Below are positions 17,684 through 28,136 of a stretch of 64,000 nt of DNA, piece by piece (the stretch's first letter is position 1; each line of letters starts with the position of its first letter). Position numbers and translations under genes: made by a program. This DNA comes from Myxococcaceae bacterium (GTDB lineage: Bacteria; Myxococcota_A; Polyangia; Polyangiales; Ga0077539). Location: the NCBI GenBank assembly GCA_004297725.1, contig SCUS01000147.1:1-64000 (forward strand), in the 5' to 3' direction. Below the pieces are notes generated by a model. The model saw only the letters and a list, made by a program, of their open reading frames with translations, ran no database searches and was not told where the DNA came from.

Positions 17684-18901
17684 ATGCGCGTCGTGTTCCT
17701 CGCTCCGTCGTTTCCTCCCGAGATGATCCAGTACACCCGAGGGCTCGCGGAGGTGGGCGCCACCGTCTACGGGGTCGGCGACGCCGCGAGGGAGGCCCTG
17801 CCGAGGGAGGTGCGACCGTACCTTCACGACTACCTCCAGGTGCCTCGGATCATGGACGAGGACGACGTCATCGAGCGCGTCACGGCGTGGATGCGAGGCA
17901 AGGAGGTAGACAGGGTGCTCGCCAACTGGGAGCCGCTGGTGATCCTCGCGGCGCGCATCCGCGAGCGCTGGGGGATGCCCGGGATGAGCACCGACGCGGT
18001 GCGGGGCTTCCGCGACAAGGAGCTGATGAAGGAGCGGGTTCGCGCGGCGGGGCTGAGGGTTCCGCGGTCGCGGAGGGTGCGCTCCGAGCGGGAGATCCGT
18101 GAGGCGGCGGAGTTCATCGGATACCCGTTGATCCTGAAGCCCATCGCGGGGGCGGGGAGCGCGGACACCTACCGGGTGGGCGACAAGGCCGAGCTCGACC
18201 GGGTGATCCCGCTGATGCGAGGGGTGCAGGAGGCGAGCTGCGAGGAGTACGTCGAGGGCGAGGAGTTCACCTTCGACACGGTGTGCGTCGAGGGAAAGCC
18301 CGTCTACGAGAACATCGCGGCCTACCTCCCGAAGCCCATCGAGATGCGCTCCCTCGAGTGGATCAGCCCGGTGATCATCACCGTTCGGGAGATGTACCAG
18401 CCTCGGTTGAACCCTGGCGTGGAGCTCGGCCGCAACGTGCTGGGCGCCCTGGGGATGGGCACCGGCTTCACGCACATGGAGTGGTTTCTCACCCCGAAGG
18501 GCGAGGCGGTCTTCGGCGAGATCGGGTGCCGCCCTGGCGGAGGGCACATCGTCGACCAGATGAACTACACCTCGGACATCGACCTGTTTCGCGAGTGGGC
18601 GCGCGTGGCGTGCTGGGGCGCCTTCGAGGCCCCGACGGAGCGGAAGTACAACGCCGGGATCGTCTTCAAGCGTGCCCAGGGACAGGGGCGCATCACCCGC
18701 ATCGAGGGCCTCGGCAACTGGCTGAGGGAGGCGGGGAAGTGGTGTGTCGAGGAGCAGCTCCTGCGGCCAGGGACACGGCGACGGGACTGGAAGCAGACGC
18801 TGCTCTCGGACGGCCACGTGATGGTGCGCCACCCCGACTGGGCCGAGGCGTACCGGCTGTCCTTCGCGGCCGCGACGGGCATCAAGATGTACGCGGAGTG
18901 A
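17684..18901 (+). CDS. ATP-grasp ligase, paralogue B
   Basis: A 405-residue ATP-grasp enzyme divergent from and paralogous to paralogue A. It has an N-terminal pre-grasp part, the ATP-binding YPLILKPIAGAGSADTYRV segment and the metal-site region THMEWFLT...GEIGCRPGGGHI. The two copies differ through their N-terminal thirds, so they probably use different substrates. The start is supported by the TAGCTT -10-like element just upstream. The function is unknown; a two-step ligation to make a dipeptide-like product is one possibility, but this is inference from pairing only. Confidence 0.87.
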   Translation: MRVVFLAPSFPPEMIQYTRGLAEVGATVYGVGDAAREALPREVRPYLHDYLQVPRIMDEDDVIERVTAWMRGKEVDRVLANWEPLVILAARIRERWGMPGMSTDAVRGFRDKELMKERVRAAGLRVPRSRRVRSEREIREAAEFIGYPLILKPIAGAGSADTYRVGDKAELDRVIPLMRGVQEASCEEYVEGEEFTFDTVCVEGKPVYENIAAYLPKPIEMRSLEWISPVIITVREMYQPRLNPGVELGRNVLGALGMGTGFTHMEWFLTPKGEAVFGEIGCRPGGGHIVDQMNYTSDIDLFREWARVACWGAFEAPTERKYNAGIVFKRAQGQGRITRIEGLGNWLREAGKWCVEEQLLRPGTRRRDWKQTLLSDGHVMVRHPDWAEAYRLSFAAATGIKMYAE

Positions 18902-18905
18902 TCGC

Positions 18906-19421
18906 TCAGTAGACCGCGTTGAGGCTGTAGCGGATGAGGCAGGCGTCGACGGCGCTGGCGCAGCGGAACCCCAGGGTGTAGGTGCCCGCGCCGAGCTGGA
19001 TGACGTCGCTGACCGAGGGCGTCGGGTTGCTCAGCACGAAGGCGCCGGAGGCCTGGCCGCTGGCGAAGAGGGTCCAGTCGGCGACGGTGAAGAGGCCGAC
19101 CTGGAAGAGCGCTGGCGACGAGGCCGTGAAGCGCACCCTGGCGGGCGCAGGCAGGGTGAAGAGGACGCCCGAGTAGCCCCCGGCGAGGGCGTAGGCCGTG
19201 GCGCCGCTGAAGATGACCTGCGCGCCGGGCTCGACGCACGACCCGGAGAAGCAGGTGAGCGGGGCGAAGCAGTCGCCGCAGGAGGTACCGTAGCCGTCGA
19301 GGCCGCAGCTCCACCCGAGCTGCTCGCAGGTGCGCGCGCCCGAGGAGCCGGAGCCGGGGCCGATGTCGACGCAGCCGGCCAGCGGGAGCGAGAGGGCGAA
19401 GGCGAAGACCGCGGGGCGCAT
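18906..19421 (-). CDS. small hypothetical lipoprotein
   Basis: A 171-residue protein with lipoprotein signal MRPAVFAFALSLPLAGC, a Gly/Ser spacer, a Cys-rich segment (about residues 30-65, with CEQLGWSCG, CGDC and CFSGSC), then a beta-rich module of about 100 residues. The latter resembles bacterial pre-peptidase C-terminal-like beta sandwiches in texture, but I cannot assign a family. It is convergent with ATP-grasp paralogue B and divergent from the kinase-cyclophilin gene. It is likely surface or periplasm facing. Confidence 0.72.
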   Translation of the reverse strand: MRPAVFAFALSLPLAGCVDIGPGSGSSGARTCEQLGWSCGLDGYGTSCGDCFAPLTCFSGSCVEPGAQVIFSGATAYALAGGYSGVLFTLPAPARVRFTASSPALFQVGLFTVADWTLFASGQASGAFVLSNPTPSVSDVIQLGAGTYTLGFRCASAVDACLIRYSLNAVY

Positions 19422-19482
19422 GGCAGAAGGGTCGTACCGCGGATCGTGGGTGCAAGCCGTCCAAAGACCGATGGATGGCCGC

Positions 19483-19488
19483 TATCAT
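19483..19488 (+). promoter_or_regulatory. TATCAT -10-like element, short leader
   Basis: TATCAT lies 10 bases before the ATG at 19499 and downstream of an alternative ATG at 19475. If it is used, it rules out the earlier start. Confidence 0.4.
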
Positions 19489-19498
19489 CGGGCCCGAC

Positions 19499-21358
<1,860 letters not shown>

Positions 21359-21367
21359 GCGCTCCGC

Positions 21368-22285
21368 TCACCACCAGCGCCGCAGCGCCTCGGCCAGCGG
21401 CCCCGCCAGCCGCGCCACCTTCGCCTCGCCAATACGCATCTCGGTAAACGGATCGAAGGGGTCGGCCACCAGGTCGCGGCGCACCTCCATGCAGAGGGTG
21501 CGGCCCGGCCACGCCGTGGCGTGGTCCCACGCGAGGGTGCTCGGGTGCAGCGGGTAGGTCGCCCCGTCGCCCACGGTCACGCCCGCGGCCGCCATCCCGC
21601 TTCGCAGCGAGTCGGCCACCGCGCTCGGGAGGTGGGAGACGCCGCCGAGGTCGCGGCCGATGAGGTCGATCTCCGGGCGCAGCGGCCACGTGGGCTCCAC
21701 CTCGGGCTGGTAGGCCCGGCGCAGGCTGGTCACGATGTGCTCGTCGACCTGCACGTCGACGTCGCGCGGCGCGTAGGTGTGGAGCATCAGCATGGCGCCC
21801 GAGGGCATGGTCGCCGCGACGGCCGAGCGCACCGCTCCGACGTAGGCCTCGTAGCGCGCTCGCAGCAGGGCGCGGTCGGCGGGGGCCGTGACCCAGGGCA
21901 TCAGCCCGGGGGTGACCTTGCCCGCCTTGAAGTCCTCGGCGGAGGCGTCGATGCGGCGGTTGCAGTCCATGAAGGTGCGAGGGATGCGGCAGCGCAGGAG
22001 CACCACCGAGCGCGAAGGGTCGAGGGCGAGGAAGCGCCGCGCCGTGGCGAGCGCGAGCTCCGGTGCGCCCGCGTCGGTGTTCACATGGAAGAAGTCCGCG
22101 AGCCCGTCGGGCAGCGGGCTCTCCATCCGTGAGGCCACACTGGTGAAGTCCGCGGTGCGCGTCGCCCCGTGCGGGATCTCGATGAGCAGGTCGGGCGCCG
22201 CTCCCTCGGGGGCCCGCTCTCCGCGGAGGAGCTCGATGTCGACGACGTCGGCGATGGAAGACGCGAGGGTGCTCGAAGGGGTCAT
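21368..22285 (-). CDS. N-formylglutamate amidohydrolase-like protein
   Basis: A 305-residue protein resembling the FGase family of zinc amidohydrolases. The supporting signatures are EIPHGATR near residue 37, DCNRRIDA near 107, LHTYAPRD and the C-terminal CMEVRRDLV. True HutG enzymes release glutamate from N-formylglutamate in histidine degradation, but no hut genes are present here and FGase-like proteins of unknown substrate are frequent. The TACCCT element 10 bp before the ATG suggests a short leader. It is convergent with the kinase-cyclophilin gene and lies beyond the epimerase gene on the same strand. Confidence 0.72.
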   Translation of the reverse strand: MTPSSTLASSIADVVDIELLRGERAPEGAAPDLLIEIPHGATRTADFTSVASRMESPLPDGLADFFHVNTDAGAPELALATARRFLALDPSRSVVLLRCRIPRTFMDCNRRIDASAEDFKAGKVTPGLMPWVTAPADRALLRARYEAYVGAVRSAVAATMPSGAMLMLHTYAPRDVDVQVDEHIVTSLRRAYQPEVEPTWPLRPEIDLIGRDLGGVSHLPSAVADSLRSGMAAAGVTVGDGATYPLHPSTLAWDHATAWPGRTLCMEVRRDLVADPFDPFTEMRIGEAKVARLAGPLAEALRRWW

Positions 22286-22295
22286 TGGCGCGCCG

Positions 22296-22301
22296 AGGGT
22301 A
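22296..22301 (-). promoter_or_regulatory. TANNNT -10-like element, short leader
   Basis: TACCCT on the minus strand lies 10 bases before the ATG at 22285, and no Shine-Dalgarno is present. Confidence 0.4.
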
Positions 22302-22323
22302 GCGCAGCCGCCGCGCGGAGGGA

Positions 22324-23289
22324 TCAGCTCTCTTCCACGGAGAACACCGTGTCGCGCAGCCCGTGGCGGGGCGCGTAGCCGAGGGCGTCGCGGGCGCGTC
22401 GGTCGTCGACCATGCAGACGTATCGGATGTGGTCGAGCTCCGGCGCGGGGAAGCTGGAGAGCCGGTAGCGGAAGAGCTCGGTGAGCATCGAGCGGGCGGC
22501 CCCGTGGGGGATCGGCAGCCGCGGGCGGCCGAGCATCTTCAGGACGCGGGAGAGGGGCACGGGCTCGGGGCCGGCGAGGTTGAAGATCCCTCGGGCGCCG
22601 GGGCGCAGGGCCATCACCACGGCGCGGGCGACGTCGTCGAAGTGGATCACCTGGATCATCGGGTCGAAGCCCATGAGGGTGGGGACCACCGGGAGGCGGA
22701 GGTAGTTGCTCGGGGCGTTCTTCACGGCGCCGAGGATGTGCGTCGGGCGGAGGATCACCGTCTCGCAGCTCGGGTGCCTCCAGAAGAAGCTCTGGGCGAG
22801 CATGTCGACCTCGATGAGGTCGCGGATCTCGCTGAAATCCTGGCTCCCCAGGAGCGGCGACTCCTCCGCGAGGAACTGCGGGTTGTCGGGCCTCGGGCCG
22901 TACACGCTGGCGCTGGAGAGCACCACCAGCTTCTTCACCCCGAACTGCGCCATGGACTCCAGCATCTTGCCGAAGCCCACGACGTTCCAGGAGTGGTGGT
23001 CGTTGGCCGAGGCGCGAGGGTCGTGCATCACCCCGAGGTGCACCACCGCCCTCACGTTGCCCGCGCGAAACACGTCGCGCATCTTCTTGCGCCGCAGGTC
23101 GATGCGAAGGTGCGTGACGTCCTTCGGTCGGTCGGGAAACTCCCTCCGGTCGACCCCGATCACCCGCACCATCCGGTGCAGCAGTCGCACGACCCGCTTG
23201 CCCAGGCGGCCCACCACGCCGGTGACCACCACGGACTCGTCGCTGCCGATCGCCGCGGACAGCACCTCGGGCTCCTCCGCCTCGCTCAT
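22324..23289 (-). CDS. NAD-dependent epimerase/SDR family protein
   Basis: A 321-residue extended short-chain dehydrogenase. VVVTGVVGRLGKRVV is a variant of the usual TGxxGxxG nucleotide loop. Further on come HLGVMHDP, a Ser/Tyr catalytic region LSSASVYGP and IFNLAGPEPVPLS, typical of NAD-dependent epimerase/dehydratases and hydroxysteroid-dehydrogenase-like members. The start overlaps the stop of the upstream aminotransferase by 4 bases (ATGA), so the two are translationally coupled. A sugar- or lipid-modifying pair would be one reading; nothing specifies the substrate. Confidence 0.85.
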   Translation of the reverse strand: MSEAEEPEVLSAAIGSDESVVVTGVVGRLGKRVVRLLHRMVRVIGVDRREFPDRPKDVTHLRIDLRRKKMRDVFRAGNVRAVVHLGVMHDPRASANDHHSWNVVGFGKMLESMAQFGVKKLVVLSSASVYGPRPDNPQFLAEESPLLGSQDFSEIRDLIEVDMLAQSFFWRHPSCETVILRPTHILGAVKNAPSNYLRLPVVPTLMGFDPMIQVIHFDDVARAVVMALRPGARGIFNLAGPEPVPLSRVLKMLGRPRLPIPHGAARSMLTELFRYRLSSFPAPELDHIRYVCMVDDRRARDALGYAPRHGLRDTVFSVEES

Positions 23290-24491
23290 CGCTCGGCTCC
23301 TGCGTCGTCGAGGGCCTCGATCAGCAGCGGCAGCTCGCGGTCGAGGTCGTTGGGCCAGTGCGGCGCGAAGCGAAGCAGCCCGTCGGGGCACGAGGTGACC
23401 ACGCCCCGAGCCGCGAGGGCCCTGGACCACCAGGGCGCGTCGCGCGTGTCGCCCGACGGAGGCCGCACCCCGAGGATGCACGAGCGCTGCTCGGCGCTCG
23501 CTCCTCGGAGGCTGTGGAAGCCGCGGTCGACGAGCTCCCGCTCCAGCGCGTCGAGGTAGGCGTTGACGTGGCGGTGGATGTTGCCGACTCCGAGGGAGCC
23601 GAGCAGGTCGACGCTGGCCTCCAGGGCGGCGCAGCCCACCGCGCTGAAGGCGCCGCCCTCGACCAGCCCCGCGTCGGCGCGGAAGGGTCGGTCGTAGCGC
23701 AGCAGCTCCGGGCCGTTGAGCAGGAAGGAGAAGGCGTCCTGGTGGGAGAGCCAGCCCGCGAGGTGGGGGCGCATGGACTTGGAGAGTTCGCTGCGGAGGT
23801 AGAGCATCCCGGCGCCCTCGAGGCCCATCAGCCACTTGTGGCCGCCGCTCGCGAGGGCGTCGATGCCGTCGGCCTCCACGTCGATGGGAACCGATCCGCA
23901 GGCCTGGATGGCGTCGACGAAGAGCACGCCACCGACGGCTCGCACCCGGTCGGAGATGGCCCTCAGCGGCATCCGAAGCCCGCTCTGGAACTGCACCGCG
24001 CTCACCGCCGCGAGCCTCAAGCCCCGGGCGCAGACGGCGTCGACCTCCTCGAGGAAGCGGCCCGGGTCGGTGCGGGCGAGGTCGGCGTCGATCCACGAGA
24101 GCTCGAGGCCGTAGAGCTCGGCGGCGCGCTGCCAGGGCGTGACGTTGGCGGGAAACTCCGTGAGGAAGCACAGCACCCGGTCGCCCCTCTCGAAGGGGAA
24201 CCCCATGGCGACGTGGGTGACGCCGAGGGAGGTGTTGGGCACCAGGGCGACCTCGCCGGGCCGGGCGTTGAGGAGCGCCCCGAGCTTCGCCCTCAGCCGA
24301 TCGCGCTGGTCGAGGGTGGCGCCGAAGGCCCCGGCGCCGCGGCGGGCGTAGTCGCCGAGGAGCCCGATGACGGCCCGGCGGGCGACCAGCGAGGGGGGCG
24401 AGATGGCGGCGTGGGCGAGGTATGCGCGGGCCTCGAGGTCGGGGAAGAGCGAGCGGTCGCCGAGGCGCGGTGAGAGGGGGGCGAAGGTCAT
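23286..24491 (-). CDS. class V aminotransferase / cysteine desulfurase-like PLP enzyme
   Basis: A 401-residue fold-type I PLP enzyme of the class V group (SufS/isopenicillin-N epimerase branch). The PLP Lys is in DALASGGHKWLMG, the Asp contacting the ring nitrogen is in LFVDAIQACG, and VPNTSLGVTHVAMG is the phosphate-binding loop. No SufS-like active-site Cys loop could be placed, so sulfur transfer is not claimed. The start at 24491 is chosen because homology begins there; the frame is open further upstream. It is the first gene of a two-gene unit with the epimerase. The TACCGT element 14 bp upstream could be a promoter. Confidence 0.85.
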   Translation of the reverse strand: MTFAPLSPRLGDRSLFPDLEARAYLAHAAISPPSLVARRAVIGLLGDYARRGAGAFGATLDQRDRLRAKLGALLNARPGEVALVPNTSLGVTHVAMGFPFERGDRVLCFLTEFPANVTPWQRAAELYGLELSWIDADLARTDPGRFLEEVDAVCARGLRLAAVSAVQFQSGLRMPLRAISDRVRAVGGVLFVDAIQACGSVPIDVEADGIDALASGGHKWLMGLEGAGMLYLRSELSKSMRPHLAGWLSHQDAFSFLLNGPELLRYDRPFRADAGLVEGGAFSAVGCAALEASVDLLGSLGVGNIHRHVNAYLDALERELVDRGFHSLRGASAEQRSCILGVRPPSGDTRDAPWWSRALAARGVVTSCPDGLLRFAPHWPNDLDRELPLLIEALDDAGAER

Positions 24492-24572
24492 GGGCGGTGC
24501 GCGGGACGGTACCAGAGGTTCCGCGGCTGGCATCGCCCTGGCCGATGGGGTAACCGATAGCCCTTCCAAGCC

Positions 24573-25586
24573 ATGAACCCCTTCGACACGCTTCGGGCGC
24601 TCTACGCCACGCGACCGGTGATCCTCGCCCCGATGGAGGACGTCACCGACGTGGTCTTCCGCCGGCTCTGCCGCTCCGTGGGCGCGCACTTCTGCGTCAC
24701 CGAGTTCGTCAACGTGGAGGGCCTGCTACGGGGCTGTCGCACCGCGAAGCGCAAGGTGCAGATCGCCGCCGATGACACGCCCACGGTGATCCAGATCTAC
24801 GGCAGCGACCCCCTGCGCCTCGCGGAGGCGGCGACCGTGGCGGAGCGCGCCGAGCCCACGGCCATCGACATCAACTGCGGCTGCTGGGTGCCCAAGATCG
24901 CCGGCCGCGGCGCCGGGGCCGGCTGGCTGCGCGACCCTGGCGCGATGGTCGCCATGGCGAAGATGGTGGTCGAGCGCGTGGCGCTGCCGGTGACGGTGAA
25001 GACCCGCATCGGCTATGGGCCCGAGAGCGACATGCCCATCGTCGACCTCGCCCGCCGGCTCGAAGACGCCGGGGTGCAGGCGCTCACGGTGCACTGCCGC
25101 ACCGCCCAGATGGGCCACTCCGGCGCGGCCGACTGGGACTGGGCCCGCAAGGCCCGCGAGGCGGTGTCCATCCCCGTGGTGGTCAACGGCGACATCAAGT
25201 GCGCCGACGACGCCCGGCGCGCGCTGGCCGAGACGGGGTGCGAGGGCGTGATGGTGGGCCGCCGCGCCATCGAGCACCCGTGGATCTTCCGCGAGGCCCG
25301 CACCCTCCTCGACGACGGGGTGGAGTGCGCCCCGCCCACCTGGGACGAGCGCATCGACCTCTGCATCGAGCACCTCGCGGCCAACGTCGCCGAGCGGGGC
25401 GAGCGCCACGGGGTGGCGGTCACCCGCCGTCATCTCACCGGCTACCTCAAGGGCATCCCCGGGGCGGCCGCGCTGCGCCAGCGGCTGGTGGTGACCGACA
25501 CCATGGCCGCGTGCGTCGAGCTGCTGGAGGAGTCGCGGCAGCGCCGGGCGGCGGCGCGCTCTCACGACATGGAGGCCTCGCTGTGA
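24573..25586 (+). CDS. tRNA-dihydrouridine synthase (Dus family)
   Basis: A 337-residue FMN enzyme that reduces uridines in the tRNA D-loop with NADPH. ILAPMEDVTDVVFRRLC opens the barrel, the Asn/Cys region reads DINCGCWVPKIAGRGAGAGWLRD in place of the usual NMGCP-type sequence, and TVKTRIGY, LTVHCRTAQMGHSG and VVNGDIK follow. The Trp after Cys where Pro is common is a small oddity. It overlaps the next gene by 4 bases (GTGA). Assignment to DusA, DusB or DusC cannot be made. Confidence 0.9.
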   Translation: MNPFDTLRALYATRPVILAPMEDVTDVVFRRLCRSVGAHFCVTEFVNVEGLLRGCRTAKRKVQIAADDTPTVIQIYGSDPLRLAEAATVAERAEPTAIDINCGCWVPKIAGRGAGAGWLRDPGAMVAMAKMVVERVALPVTVKTRIGYGPESDMPIVDLARRLEDAGVQALTVHCRTAQMGHSGAADWDWARKAREAVSIPVVVNGDIKCADDARRALAETGCEGVMVGRRAIEHPWIFREARTLLDDGVECAPPTWDERIDLCIEHLAANVAERGERHGVAVTRRHLTGYLKGIPGAAALRQRLVVTDTMAACVELLEESRQRRAAARSHDMEASL

Positions 25587-26938
25587 GCATCGAAGCGATC
25601 ACGAAGGACTACGCGGCGCACGTCGAGGGGCTGCAGCGCTCCTATGAGAAGGCCCTCGCCGAGAGCGGCTTCGACGCGGTGGTGGTGCACGGCGGCGCGG
25701 CCCGGAGGCGCAGCGACTTCGACGACCAGTGGTGGCCGCTGAGGGCGACGCCGCACTTCCAGCACTGGGTGGCGCTGCGAGAGCCGGGCGCCGCGCTGGT
25801 GGTGAGGGCGGGGCGCCGGCCGACGCTGCTGCGGGTGACCGCGGTGGACTACTGGGAGCACGCCAACGCCCCGGAGAGCGAGCACTTCGTCGAGCACTTC
25901 GAGCAGGTGGCGCTGGCCGCGGCCGACGACGCGAAGGCTCATGTGCCGGGCGGCCGGGTGGCCTTCGTCGGCGACGAGGCGGCCATCGCGGCGCGCTGGG
26001 GCATCGAGGCGGTCAACCCCCCGGGGCTGGTGGCGGCGCTCGACGCGCTCAGGGTTTACAAGACCGCGTATGAGCAGGGTTGCCTCCGGGAGGCCAACCG
26101 GCGCGCGGCGCACGGCCACTCGGCGCTGCGGAGGGCCTTCTTCGAGGGGGCCTCGTCGGAGCTGGAGCTTCACCTCGCCTACCTCGCGGTCACCCAGCAG
26201 GACGACCCCGAGACGCCCTACAAGAACATCGTGGCCTACGACGGCAACGCGGCGACGCTGCACCACGTGGCCTACGCGCGGCGGCGGCCGGGGGAGGGCG
26301 GCCCGAGGACGCTGCTGCTCGATGCGGGGGCGACCTGCCTGGGGTACTGCTCGGACATCACCCGCACGTGGGTGCGCGACGGGGGCGACGCGACGTCGGC
26401 GGTGTTCCGGGGGCTGGTGGAGGGCGTCGAGGCGCTGCAGCAGCGGCTCTGCGCCGCGGTGGCGGTGGGGATGCCCTACGAGGCCCTGCACGACCGGGCG
26501 CACGACGAGGTGGGCGCGCTGCTCTCGGCGACGGGGGTGGTGCGGTGCTCGGCGGAGGAGGCGGTGTCGTCGGGCATCACCCGGGCGTTCTTCCCCCACG
26601 GCCTGGGCCACTCGCTGGGGCTGCAGTGCCACGACGTGGGCTGCGCCGTGGTGAAGCCGAGGGCGGACAACCCCTTCCTGCGCAACACCAGCGTCATCGA
26701 GGCGGCCCAGGTCTTCACCATCGAGCCGGGGCTGTACTTCATCGACGCGCTGCTGCGCCCGCTGAGGGAGGGAGGAGGGTCCGGGCGGGTCGACTGGGCG
26801 CTGGTCGACGCGCTGGCGCCCTTCGGCGGCATCCGCATCGAGGACGACGTGGTGGTGCGCGGCGCGACCGGGGGCGGGGCGACGGAGATCGACAACCTGA
26901 CGCGCGCGGTGCTCCCGGAGGGCGGCGGCGCGGCATAG
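25583..26938 (+). CDS. M24 family Xaa-Pro dipeptidase/aminopeptidase
   Basis: A 451-residue metallopeptidase of the pita-bread fold, expected to cleave X-Pro dipeptides in the cytoplasm with two Mn or Co ions. Metal ligands appear in order: Asp in LLDAGATCLGYCSDITRT (two Asp), His in FFPHGLGHSLGLQCHD, Glu in TIEPGLYFID and Glu in GIRIEDDVVV. The length and N-terminal domain fit bacterial prolidase (PepQ). It starts with GTG inside the stop of the Dus gene, so the two are coupled. Confidence 0.9.
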   Translation: MSIEAITKDYAAHVEGLQRSYEKALAESGFDAVVVHGGAARRRSDFDDQWWPLRATPHFQHWVALREPGAALVVRAGRRPTLLRVTAVDYWEHANAPESEHFVEHFEQVALAAADDAKAHVPGGRVAFVGDEAAIAARWGIEAVNPPGLVAALDALRVYKTAYEQGCLREANRRAAHGHSALRRAFFEGASSELELHLAYLAVTQQDDPETPYKNIVAYDGNAATLHHVAYARRRPGEGGPRTLLLDAGATCLGYCSDITRTWVRDGGDATSAVFRGLVEGVEALQQRLCAAVAVGMPYEALHDRAHDEVGALLSATGVVRCSAEEAVSSGITRAFFPHGLGHSLGLQCHDVGCAVVKPRADNPFLRNTSVIEAAQVFTIEPGLYFIDALLRPLREGGGSGRVDWALVDALAPFGGIRIEDDVVVRGATGGGATEIDNLTRAVLPEGGGAA

Positions 26939-26972
26939 CCCCGCAGCGCTGGAACACTTCCCCGTCTCGACG

Positions 26973-26978
26973 TAGCCT
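26973..26978 (+). promoter_or_regulatory. TANNNT -10-like element, short leader
   Basis: TAGCCT lies 11 bases before the ATG at 26990; no Shine-Dalgarno is visible. Confidence 0.4.
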
Positions 26979-26989
26979 CCCGTCCCACG

Positions 26990-28102
26990 ATGAAGAAGAC
27001 CCGATGGTGGGCGCTGCTGGTCCTGGTGCTGGCAGCAATCTGGATGTCCCCGCTCGCCGCGCTCGCGCAGCAGACCGGGGGCAGCTTCGGCGGCTCGCGC
27101 TGGGGCTCTGGCAGCTCCGGCTCGTCGGGCTCACGGCCCTCCTCGTCGGGCTCGTCGTGGTCCCGGCCCTCCTCGTCGGGCTCGTCGTGGTCTCGGCCCT
27201 CCTCGGGTACCTCCTACGGCGGAGGCTCCTACGGCGGTGGCTCCTACGGGGGCAGCTCCTACGGCTCTCGCACCGGCGGCGGCGGCGGCTTCGGGGCCTT
27301 CTGCTGCATCGCGTTCTTCGTGCTCATCATCGTGGTGATCGTGGTGGTCGCCCAGAAGAAGAGCGGCGGCGGCCGCGCGATGGCGCCGTACTACCCCCCC
27401 GCGGGTGGTCCGATGCCGATGCCCCCGGGGGGGATGGACACCTTCTCCGTCGGCGTGCTGGCGATCGCCTTCGACTCCCGGGCGAGGGCGCAGATCCAGA
27501 GCGGCATCGCGCAGATCGCCGAGCGCAGCAACATGGGCGGCAACGGCCTGCCCAACGCCGCGCGAGAGACCGCGCAGCTCCTCTCCCAGTACCTCGACGC
27601 CGCGTACATGACCCAGCACGCGCTGAGCGAGGGCATCGCCATGCAGACGGCGCAGCAGTACTTCGACGCCGCGGTGAGCGACGCCCGGGGGCGCTTCATC
27701 GTCGAGACCATGCGCAACGACGCGGGCGGAGTGCGCAAGGTCGAGGGTCCGAGGGTCACCGCGAGGGCCGAGGAGGGCGGCGGCTTCGTGGTCGTCACCA
27801 TCGTGGTGGGGCGCCGCGGAGGCTTCTTCGGGTTCCTGCCCCCGACCAGCCGACCCATCCTGGCGCAGGACCTCCAGACCATCCTCCAGGGCGACGCCAA
27901 CCTCAACGCCATGGAGGTCATCTGGCAGCCGGCGGACCCCAACGATGTGATGTCCTCCGCGGAGATGGCCCAGGTCTTCAAGGAGCTTCGGCCCATCGAC
28001 CCCGACCAGCGAGTGCCCCGCCGGGCCTGCGCGTACTGCAAGAGCGTCTTCGCTGCCGAGCTGCCCGCCTGCCCCAACTGCGGAGCGCCCTCCAACGGCT
28101 GA
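26990..28102 (+). CDS. DUF1517-like membrane protein with C-terminal zinc ribbon
   Basis: A 370-residue protein with a signal peptide or membrane anchor (residues 1-26), a low-complexity Ser/Gly/Tyr-rich segment (about 30-100, repeating SSGSSWSRP and GGGSYG), one strong membrane helix (about 104-125), and a globular part (about 150-330) that resembles DUF1517 proteins of plants and bacteria. A CAYC...CPNC zinc ribbon closes the protein. The function of the family is unknown. The Ser/Gly part is encoded by near-identical short DNA repeats at 27130-27250, so length variation between strains is likely. Confidence 0.8.
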   Translation: MKKTRWWALLVLVLAAIWMSPLAALAQQTGGSFGGSRWGSGSSGSSGSRPSSSGSSWSRPSSSGSSWSRPSSGTSYGGGSYGGGSYGGSSYGSRTGGGGGFGAFCCIAFFVLIIVVIVVVAQKKSGGGRAMAPYYPPAGGPMPMPPGGMDTFSVGVLAIAFDSRARAQIQSGIAQIAERSNMGGNGLPNAARETAQLLSQYLDAAYMTQHALSEGIAMQTAQQYFDAAVSDARGRFIVETMRNDAGGVRKVEGPRVTARAEEGGGFVVVTIVVGRRGGFFGFLPPTSRPILAQDLQTILQGDANLNAMEVIWQPADPNDVMSSAEMAQVFKELRPIDPDQRVPRRACAYCKSVFAAELPACPNCGAPSNG

Positions 28103-28136
28103 CCGCCGCCGCCGCGTCGTTGCTACCCATCACCAC

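Noticed and set aside
16363..18901. A natural-product gene cluster around the ATP-grasp genes
   Set aside because: No NRPS, PKS, radical SAM, transporter or precursor-peptide gene is adjacent.
24538..24553. Second sigma-54-like site before the Dus gene
   Set aside because: TGGCATCGCCCTGGC has the spacing but the -12 part is TGGC, not TTGC, and it is too close to the start; too weak to list.
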